A stretch of 64,000 nt of DNA from Gammaproteobacteria bacterium (GTDB lineage Bacteria; Pseudomonadota; Gammaproteobacteria; Pseudomonadales; Azotimanducaceae), in assembly GCA_002690865.1 (NCBI GenBank), contig NZGG01000015.1, positions 1 to 64,000 on the forward strand. Direction: 5' to 3'. Each line of letters starts with the position of its first letter. Position 1 is the stretch's first letter. Both the position numbers and the translations under genes were made by a program. The notes below the pieces were generated by a model. It had not been told where the DNA came from, did no database searches, and saw only the letters and a list, made by a program, of their open reading frames with translations. Shown here in pieces: positions 57,782 to 64,000 of this stretch.

Positions 57782-59386
57782 CTAAAATTGATTCATAGTG
57801 TTGTCTCCTCCGCTAGCAAGTAGTGCATTATCCCCGGAGAAGTATTCTTTGTGGTCGTCTCCAATATTAGAGCCAGCCATATCTTGGTGTTTGACTGAAG
57901 CCATATCACGACGAATTTCCCTTCTCTGGACATCTCGCACATAAGCTAGCATCCCAAGATCACCAAAGTAACCTTCTGATAAAATATCTGTGCCAAGCGC
58001 TGTTTCATGGTAGGTGGGCAGAGTGATCAGGTGATGGAAAATCCCAGCCTCACGAGAAGCATCTTGTTGAAACTTTTGGATCAGACAGTCTGCTTCTAAT
58101 GCTAATTCAGAGGAATCGAACTTTGCTTCCATAAGACCTTTTTCTTCCTTATCTGGATCAGGATATTCTGAAACATCTTTACCAGCTTCGCTCCATTCTT
58201 TAAAGACCTGTTCCCGAAATGCCAGAGTCCAGTTAAAAGATGGGGAGTTATTGTAAACAAGTTTGGCGTCTGGGATATATTTCCTGACTTCATTGACCAT
58301 CTCGGCTATTTGTTTCACGTTTGGTTTCTCAGTTTCTATCCACAGAAGATCTGCCCCGTGGGATAAACTTGTCACACAGTCTAGCACCACTCTATCGAAG
58401 CCTGTGTTTTCCCTAAAAGCATAAAGACCGTTGTCAAGTCTAGTAGGCTTTACCAGTAAACCCTTTTGGTGGATAGTAATGTCATTCTCTTGAAGTGAAC
58501 TGAGGTCAGCGACTTCCTCGGTCAGCAGGAAATCGTTATAGCGGCTTGCTAGATCACCTTGTTCTTTTGAGACGGGTATTTTCTGAGTCAAGCTGGCGCC
58601 CAAGGAATCTGTTCGCGCAACGATAATACCGTTTTCTACCCCTAGCTCCATGAAGGCGTAGCGGACTGCGTTTATTTTCGACAAAAAGTCTTCATGAGGA
58701 ACCGTGACCTTTCCTGCCTGATGTCCACATTGCTTTGCATCCGATACCTGATTTTCGATTTGTATCGCACAGGTTCCCGCCTCGATCATACGTTTGGCTA
58801 GGAGATAGGTTGCCTCTTCGTTTCCAAACCCTGCATCAATATCCGCAATAATAGGAACCACATGTGTTTCAAAATTATCAATTTTTGAAATCACAGATTT
58901 CTCATCGCCATTGTTAGCCCTCACTTCATCAAGCTCTGTAAAAATATGACGCAGTTCTCTGGCGTCTGCTTGTTTTAAAAATATATATATTTCATTAATG
59001 AGGTCAGGAACGCTTGTCTTTTCGTGCATACTCTGGTCCGGCAATGGCCCGAACTGTGAACGCAGTGCTGCAATCATCCAACCGCTCAGATATATATAAG
59101 ATTTGTCCATTGTCCCTTGGTGTTTTTTAACTGACATCGCTAATTGTTGTGCTGTGAATCCATGCCAACACCCCAGTGACTGAGTATAATTATTGGGATC
59201 TAGATCGTAATCCTGCATATCCTTGCGTATTATATCCGCCGTATAACGCGCTATATCAAGTCCAGTTTTGAACCTGTTTTGGAGACGCATTCGTGCGATA
59301 TATTCTGGATTAATACCCTTCCAAGTTTCTGTATGCTTGTCGCGAACAGTGGCAGCAGCTTTAACTTCATTAAGATAAGCGGACAT
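57782..59386 (-). CDS. aceA: Isocitrate lyase (long, Pseudomonas-type)
   Basis: AceA splits isocitrate into glyoxylate and succinate, the entry to the glyoxylate shunt needed on acetate or fatty acids. The 534 residues match the longer isocitrate lyases of Pseudomonas (about 531) rather than E. coli (434). The catalytic cysteine segment is DAKQCGHQAGKVTVPHEDF. Metal and substrate regions include IADIDAGFGNEEATY and IIVARTDSLGA. It is convergent with the acyl-CoA dehydrogenases, which fits acetyl-CoA use after beta-oxidation. Malate synthase is not in the window. Confidence 0.95.
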   Translation of the reverse strand: MSAYLNEVKAAATVRDKHTETWKGINPEYIARMRLQNRFKTGLDIARYTADIIRKDMQDYDLDPNNYTQSLGCWHGFTAQQLAMSVKKHQGTMDKSYIYLSGWMIAALRSQFGPLPDQSMHEKTSVPDLINEIYIFLKQADARELRHIFTELDEVRANNGDEKSVISKIDNFETHVVPIIADIDAGFGNEEATYLLAKRMIEAGTCAIQIENQVSDAKQCGHQAGKVTVPHEDFLSKINAVRYAFMELGVENGIIVARTDSLGASLTQKIPVSKEQGDLASRYNDFLLTEEVADLSSLQENDITIHQKGLLVKPTRLDNGLYAFRENTGFDRVVLDCVTSLSHGADLLWIETEKPNVKQIAEMVNEVRKYIPDAKLVYNNSPSFNWTLAFREQVFKEWSEAGKDVSEYPDPDKEEKGLMEAKFDSSELALEADCLIQKFQQDASREAGIFHHLITLPTYHETALGTDILSEGYFGDLGMLAYVRDVQRREIRRDMASVKHQDMAGSNIGDDHKEYFSGDNALLASGGDNTMNQF

Positions 59387-59418
59387 AATTTAAAGATTCC
59401 TTTCTGAGAGAAGTAGCA

Positions 59419-59432
59419 ATCTACCAGTAGAT
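59419..59432. promoter_or_regulatory. Inverted repeat in the aceA upstream region
   Basis: ATCTAC-CA-GTAGAT is a perfect 14-base inverted repeat 33 bases upstream of the aceA start. It could be an operator in the aceA leader. No regulator binding to such a sequence is known to me, so the role is inferred from position only. Confidence 0.25.
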
Positions 59433-59639
59433 CTGCGTTTAGTTAATAGAATAATTGGATACTAATATATTCCAGATGCTCATGATAAAAAGACCTCAAT
59501 TTTCCGGGCAGAGCGTGCTAAGTATTGCAGTTATGGTGATTATTTATGTTACGAAAGGACAATTATTTGTGAAATCTTTTATTGTGAAGGATTTAGATAA
59601 AACATTAGAGCCTTAAAATTGACCTTTGAGGAGGACCAA

Positions 59640-60684
59640 GTGAAAATTGCACTGCAAGCAAGTTCTTTTACTTGAAAGGATTTATTTAAAGAGATGAGAT
59701 TTGATGTTGTCGAAGCGCGATGTCGAACAGAAGAAGGTCTCATCGCTCTACTAAATGATGCTGACGGAGCTCAAGTGGGCACTCTGCCGTTTGTTTCTCG
59801 ACACGTCATGCAACAGTGTCCGAAATTAAAAGTAATTAGTCGAATGGGTGGTGGTGTTGATTCAATTGACCTTGAAGCAGTTACTGAATTAGGGGATTCT
59901 CGTTTGCAATGACCCTAGGAATAAATACTGCTGATAATGCTGTCGCGATGTTGCTGTAACTTACCCGTCTCATTCACAAAGCGTCTGCTTCGACAAGGGT
60001 TGGCCCCTGGGGCAATGATGGAAGATTGAATCTTAGATATATGAAATCAGTAAGACGAATTGCAGCGCATACAGTTGGTATTACAGGGTTTGGTGACATC
60101 GGGCGTGCTGTTGCTAATCGTATTCGTGGATTTGGTCCAGCAAAAATTGTTGCGCATCACCCTTATGTGCATTAGAACACGGCTGATTTATATGCAGTTA
60201 ATCTTGTAAGTCTTGAAGAACTATTAACTACCTCAGATTATATTACCCTCCACACGTCGCTTACTGAGGAGACTAGGCATATCATAAACAAAGACACTCT
60301 TAAAAATTAATGGAGTCAACTGCTATCCTAGTAAATACGTCCAGAGGTCCTGTCGTTGATAATGCAGCCTTGGCCGAAGCTCTGCGAAATGATTAGATCG
60401 AATTTGCTGCTTTAGATGTTACAGAGATTGAACCAATAGAGCCTCATGATGAATTGCTCAGTTTATCAAATATAATTATCACGCCTCATCTGGCCGGATT
60501 TTCTCCTCTTTTTTTTGAAGAGTGCCCTGTACGTCAGGCAGAGAGCATAATGCGCGTGTTGAGCGGACGCACGCCTCATGGTCTCGCGAATCCAGAAGTA
60601 ATCAAAACGATCGCAGTTATGCGATCAGTTAATCCGGACCGTTGGGTTGATATCCCTCATTGTTCGACAGCATTAGCAGTGTAG
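59640..60684 (+). pseudogene. Broken D-2-hydroxyacid dehydrogenase (phosphoglycerate dehydrogenase-like)
   Basis: A GTG preceded by GAGGAGGA (59640) begins a recognisable NAD-dependent D-2-hydroxyacid dehydrogenase spread over three frames. Readable pieces are VISRMGGGVDSIDLEAV, the Rossmann motif GITGFGDIGRAVANRI, SDYITLHTSLTEETRHII, ILVNTSRGPVVDNAALAEAL and NIIITPHLAGFSP. The frame is interrupted by stops at 59673 (TGA), 59957 (TAA), 60173 (TAG), 60308 (TAA) and 60394 (TAG), and by frame changes near 59895, between about 59905 and 59918, and near 60311. All three stop types occur, so recoding cannot explain it. The pattern resembles the C-terminal-binding-protein-like branch. It is divergent from aceA. 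Confidence 0.9.
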
Positions 60685-60737
60685 CGAGAGGTAAAGATGC
60701 TAATTAAAAAAACTGGTTTCATAATGAATCGCAACCT

Positions 60738-61376
60738 ATGCATGTAGCTAGCGTAAACCTTGGGAAAAGAGAATTAATTCAGCGTTTAGGACAGGGGAAA
60801 TTATCAACCGGAATTAACAAGCGACCAATTAGTGATCGCATTATTGTTGGCGCGCTGGGTCTTGTTGGGGACGCAATAATAAACACGAAACATCATGGAG
60901 GGCCAGATCAAGCGATTTATCTTTATCGAGAAGAAGATTATCGCTATTGGTCCAATAAACTTGATCGTGATTTGCCCCCAGGCGCTTTTGGCGAAAATAT
61001 TACTGTATCTGGACTTCCAGCGCCTTACCTAGATATCGGTGATAAGCTTGTATTTGATGACTTAATGCTAGAAGTAACTGCACCAAGAATTCCTTGTAGT
61101 ACTCTTGCTGCTAAGATGAATGATAAATTTTTTCCGAAGAAATTTATCAAGGCTGAATTACCAGGCATTTATTGCAGAGTTCTTCAAACTGGTTCAATTA
61201 GTAAGAACGATAAGTTTTATATTGACGGTTATATTGGTGACCAAATTAATACGAATGAATTTTTCGGAGATCTTCTACGTGAAATTAGTAAGTCGCAAAT
61301 TCAACGATATCTTCGACTTCCCATTGACAGTAGATCTCGGAAAAAATTTGATAAGGATCTTAAACGGCTCCAATAA
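60738..61376 (+). CDS. MOSC domain-containing protein (YiiM-like)
   Basis: MOSC proteins bind sulfur or molybdenum cofactor. YiiM in E. coli reduces N-hydroxylated bases such as 6-hydroxylaminopurine. The 212-residue protein has HHGGPDQAIYLYREEDY, PGAFGENITVSGL and the conserved cysteine in APRIPCSTLAAKM, followed by a C-terminal helical 3-alpha domain. The start at ATG 60738 has no obvious strong ribosome site. It lies in the accessory stretch just after the pseudogene, and no partner reductase is seen nearby. Confidence 0.85.
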   Translation: MHVASVNLGKRELIQRLGQGKLSTGINKRPISDRIIVGALGLVGDAIINTKHHGGPDQAIYLYREEDYRYWSNKLDRDLPPGAFGENITVSGLPAPYLDIGDKLVFDDLMLEVTAPRIPCSTLAAKMNDKFFPKKFIKAELPGIYCRVLQTGSISKNDKFYIDGYIGDQINTNEFFGDLLREISKSQIQRYLRLPIDSRSRKKFDKDLKRLQ

Positions 61377-61663
61377 AATATCCAGATACCTCCCAGTTAT
61401 TTGTGGTAAAAGCCTTAAAAAAATTTTCAACATCTAAGCTAAAACACGTCAATCATTTTGGTAGTCCATTGTACTTTGGATCCAAACCTACTCTGTCATC
61501 TGAAAAAATTTTAAAATTTAACCATGGCCTTATTTATCTAAGATCAAAGTATATGATTTAAAGAGTTCTCGAAAAACGTAGGTATACTTCGCGTATTGCT
61601 GCTGCGAGCCAGGCAATAATGGAATTTCCGTAAAATATTAAACGTACTGTGTCATGCTGCGAT

Positions 61664-63265
61664 CTATAAGTCTGCATCCTTTAATATCAAGCCAGCGCCC
61701 TTCTCTGCAATCATTACAGTTGGCGCGTTTGTATTTCCTGATGTGATGGTAGGCATGATAGAAGCATCTATAACTCTGAGTTGAGCTATACCGTGCACTC
61801 GCAAGCGATCGTCGACAACCGACATCTTATCATTGCCCATCTTACAGGTACCTACGGGATGAAAAATCGTAGTCCCTAGATTGCCGGCAGCATAAGCTAA
61901 ATCCTTGTCGTTATTGCAGCTAATTCCTGGCGCTATCTCTTCCGGTTTAAACCTCTTGAGGGCACATGCATCCATTATTTTTCTAGTGTATTTTATTCCC
62001 GCTATTGCTACCTTTCGATCGCTGTCAGTAGAAAGATAATTGAGTGTAATAGCTGGATGATCTTTTACCTCTGAGCTTACGATGTGAACATGTCCACGAC
62101 TCGACGGTCTTAAATTGCAAACCGCCGGAGTAATAGCGTCGAATTTGTGCAGTGGGTCCCCAAACTTGTCAAGTGAAAGGGGTTGAACATGCCACTCCAT
62201 ATTAGCCGACGATTGATGCTCATCACTTTTAGCAAAAGCTCCTAATTGGGAGGGTGGCATAGTTAATGGTCCGCTCCTAAGTAATGCGTACTCAATAGCC
62301 ATTGAAGCGAGTCCGAAAAATGAATTTGCCCGGCGATTTAAAGTCCGTGTATTTTGAACTGTGTAGATACTTCGAATTTGTAAATGGTCCTGAAGATTTT
62401 CTCCCACCCCAGGTAAATCGTGTATCAAATTGACTCCCAGCTTCTTAAGTAGACTTGCCGTGCCAACGCCGGATAACTCAAGTATCTGAGGGGAACCAAT
62501 TGTTCCTGCTGCTAGGAGTATCTCCCGTTTACCTCGAACGATCCCAATTGAGTTGAGGTGATCGATAAACTCTACGCCTGTCGCGCGATTGTTTGAAATT
62601 ATTACTCGCTTTACCTGAGTTTTGGTCATTACTGTTAGATTCTGCCGATTGATTATGGGTCTTAGGAACGCTTTTGTAGCGCTCCAGCGTCTCCCCCGAT
62701 GCTGATTCATTTGAAAGTAGGTATTTCCAAAATTATCACCTCGATTAAATTCCTCTATTTTGGGTATACCCATTTCCTCCGCTGCGTCTCTCCAGGCGTC
62801 CAATATTTCCCAGTTAACACGTCTTTCCTCCACACGCATCTCACCGTTAATGCCATGGTACTCACTTTCACCATGTTGATAGTTTTCTGATCGCCTAAAA
62901 AGAGGCAGCACATCTTTCCAACCCCATCCACGATTCCCTAATTCTAACCAATGGTCATAGTCGCTAGCCTGACCCCGCATATAAATCATTGCGTTGATTG
63001 ATGAGCAGCCACCAAGAACCCTGCCCCGAGCATAATCAATCGACCTGCCGTTAAGACCGGGTTCGGGCTGCGTTTTGTAGCACCAATCAGTTCTCGGATT
63101 ATTTATGGTAAAGAGATACCCTACAGGTATGTCGATCCAAAAGTAGTCATCTTTATCTCCCGCTTCGATAAGTAAAACTTCGTTGTTAGGATTTGCAGAT
63201 AGGCGATTGGCAAGTACACAGCCTGAGGTGCCTGCACCAATAATAATGTAATCAAAGTCCTTCAT
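61664..63265 (-). CDS. GMC-family FAD-dependent oxidoreductase (choline/alcohol dehydrogenase-like)
   Basis: GMC enzymes oxidise alcohols with FAD. I start at ATG 63265 (533 residues, MKDFDYIIIGAGTSGC); the open frame continues upstream to 63403 but the added 46 residues resemble no GMC terminus. The ADP-binding motif is IIGAGTSGCVLANRLS. The GMC signatures are GRVLGGCSSINAMIYMRG and the GTIGSPQILELSGVG region, and the catalytic region is FHPVGTCKMG with the terminal GNTNAPTVMIAEKGA. It lies downstream of a symporter gene on the same strand, suggesting import followed by oxidation of a small alcohol. Choline is possible but unproven. Confidence 0.87.
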   Translation of the reverse strand: MKDFDYIIIGAGTSGCVLANRLSANPNNEVLLIEAGDKDDYFWIDIPVGYLFTINNPRTDWCYKTQPEPGLNGRSIDYARGRVLGGCSSINAMIYMRGQASDYDHWLELGNRGWGWKDVLPLFRRSENYQHGESEYHGINGEMRVEERRVNWEILDAWRDAAEEMGIPKIEEFNRGDNFGNTYFQMNQHRGRRWSATKAFLRPIINRQNLTVMTKTQVKRVIISNNRATGVEFIDHLNSIGIVRGKREILLAAGTIGSPQILELSGVGTASLLKKLGVNLIHDLPGVGENLQDHLQIRSIYTVQNTRTLNRRANSFFGLASMAIEYALLRSGPLTMPPSQLGAFAKSDEHQSSANMEWHVQPLSLDKFGDPLHKFDAITPAVCNLRPSSRGHVHIVSSEVKDHPAITLNYLSTDSDRKVAIAGIKYTRKIMDACALKRFKPEEIAPGISCNNDKDLAYAAGNLGTTIFHPVGTCKMGNDKMSVVDDRLRVHGIAQLRVIDASIMPTITSGNTNAPTVMIAEKGAGLILKDADL

Positions 63266-63365
63266 AGGCGAAATATAATAATATTTAATATCGATATTTT
63301 TCCACGCATAGCCCCGAAAAACCTCCTTTCCCTTGAGTTTGAGGACAGTGAGTACAGAATCGGTA

Positions 63366-64000
63366 CTATCCTTTACTAGGGAACATTTCTTCCAGATACT
63401 CATGAGGTAAAGGACGAGTTAATTTGGAAACACTTAAGGTAAACATCACCGAAACGATTTCTCCAATAACGGCACAGGAGATAGGGTTTGGTCCTTCTCC
63501 ATGGAGCCAAGTCCCCGCCGAATGAAATATTGTTCCCGGAGAGAACCAGTCTGGATTTATCATTTGGGCATGTAGTATCCCAAAACTAACGAAGCCCGAC
63601 ACTAGACCAGCGTAAGCTCCTTGCCTAGTCACTCCACGCCATAGGGCACCTATTACCAGCGGGCCAGCAAAAGCAGCCATCATACCTCCAATACCGATCC
63701 AGACAATCATGGCGACATTGCGATCCAGGAGTAACCAAGCCATCCACATAGATATCAGTAAAACTACTACTGTTGAGACGCGACTAATGCGGAGTATCCG
63801 CTGATCCAGCTTTTGCTCAGTTAAGTTAGGACTAAAAATAGGAACTAATGTTCGTCTATATAAATCGTTAGCAATAATCTGAGCGGAGGATACTACGAGA
63901 CCATCGGCTGTACTCATAATCGCTGCTAGGACCCCGACTCCAATGAGTGCAGCGAGCCATGTTGGAAATAATTGAATGAAGAGCATCGGAAGTGCCTGGT
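63366..64000 (-). CDS. Sodium:solute symporter family protein (C-terminal part, cut by window edge)
   Basis: The 3' part of a polytopic transporter is visible, and the frame stays open to the window end, so the gene is partial. The sequence has the SSS-family signature region IGVGVLAAIMSTADGLVVSSAQIIANDLYR (quoted here as residues flanking MSTADG), followed by helices containing VVLLISMWMAWLLLD and IGGMMAAFAGPLVIGALW. It ends about 100 bases upstream of the GMC oxidoreductase start. The substrate cannot be told from this part; the family includes proline, pantothenate and choline/alcohol carriers. Confidence 0.85.
   Translation of the reverse strand, partial: QALPMLFIQLFPTWLAALIGVGVLAAIMSTADGLVVSSAQIIANDLYRRTLVPIFSPNLTEQKLDQRILRISRVSTVVVLLISMWMAWLLLDRNVAMIVWIGIGGMMAAFAGPLVIGALWRGVTRQGAYAGLVSGFVSFGILHAQMINPDWFSPGTIFHSAGTWLHGEGPNPISCAVIGEIVSVMFTLSVSKLTRPLPHEYLEEMFPSKG

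Noticed and set aside
59640-60684. Stop-codon recoding (for example selenocysteine) in the hydroxyacid dehydrogenase
   Set aside because: TGA, TAA and TAG all interrupt the frame and there are frame changes too, so decay is the simpler explanation.
63266-63403. N-terminal extension of the GMC oxidoreductase
   Set aside because: The 46 added residues resemble no GMC protein, overlap the symporter end, and the canonical FAD motif begins right after the internal methionine.

Overview
The window looks like the origin-proximal part of an aerobic, probably marine, gammaproteobacterial chromosome. It runs dnaA-dnaN-recF-gyrB, then gmhB/glyS/glyQ/lpxL-like/trkH/trkA/rsmB/fmt/def. That order is close to the one around oriC in Pseudomonas and its relatives. 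The base composition is moderately AT-rich and intergenic gaps are mostly short, which suggests an uncultivated oligotrophic member of the Pseudomonadales/Cellvibrionales sphere. No species can be named from the sequence. I found no rRNA, tRNA, CRISPR array, insertion sequence or prophage.

Layout. 1-432: oriC-like region with four DnaA boxes. 0.4-6.5 kb: replication genes, with two parS-type palindromes inside recF. 6.5-16.8 kb: minus-strand housekeeping block (GmhB, two-subunit GlyRS, Trk potassium uptake, RsmB, Fmt, Def) with one plus-strand lipid A-type acyltransferase. 17-23.4 kb: purE, tsaC, aroE, the tail of a cytochrome oxidase assembly cluster (SCO-like, heme O synthase, SCO1) and an ergothioneine pair, egtB-egtD. 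23.4-31.5 kb: thrB, polA, a candidate sigma-E-type small RNA at the Spot 42/ErsA position, engB, cytochrome c4, dsbA, an atypical IMP dehydrogenase and cytochrome c5. 31.8-40 kb: PII, thrC, then the minus-strand operon lptM-lysA-dapF-DUF484-xerC-yigB, with cyaY and argH. 40.3-51.5 kb: hemCDXY, then minus-strand fre-like/rho/trxA/hemB and dsbB/acpH/gshA/hslR/yrfG. 51.6-55 kb: cysQ, a 640-base gene-free region with a LexA-like box and a nested inverted repeat, and rpoD detached from rpsU-dnaG. 55.4-64 kb: a more accessory stretch with paired acyl-CoA dehydrogenases, isocitrate lyase, a heavily broken 2-hydroxyacid dehydrogenase pseudogene, a MOSC protein, a GMC oxidoreductase and the end of a sodium:solute symporter.

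How it fits together. The gene set supports aerobic respiration (heme synthesis and oxidase assembly genes, cytochromes c4 and c5), envelope and disulfide biogenesis, thiol redox chemistry (glutathione and ergothioneine), and growth on fatty-acid-like or C2 substrates (acyl-CoA dehydrogenases, glyoxylate shunt). The most notable observations are: a Pol I whose proofreading site has lost three catalytic residues; a candidate ErsA-like small RNA with a near-consensus sigma-E promoter and a strong terminator; two parS sites in recF next to an abrupt GC-skew change; a LexA-like box ahead of rpoD; and repeated 12-17 base tail-to-tail overlaps of convergent genes.
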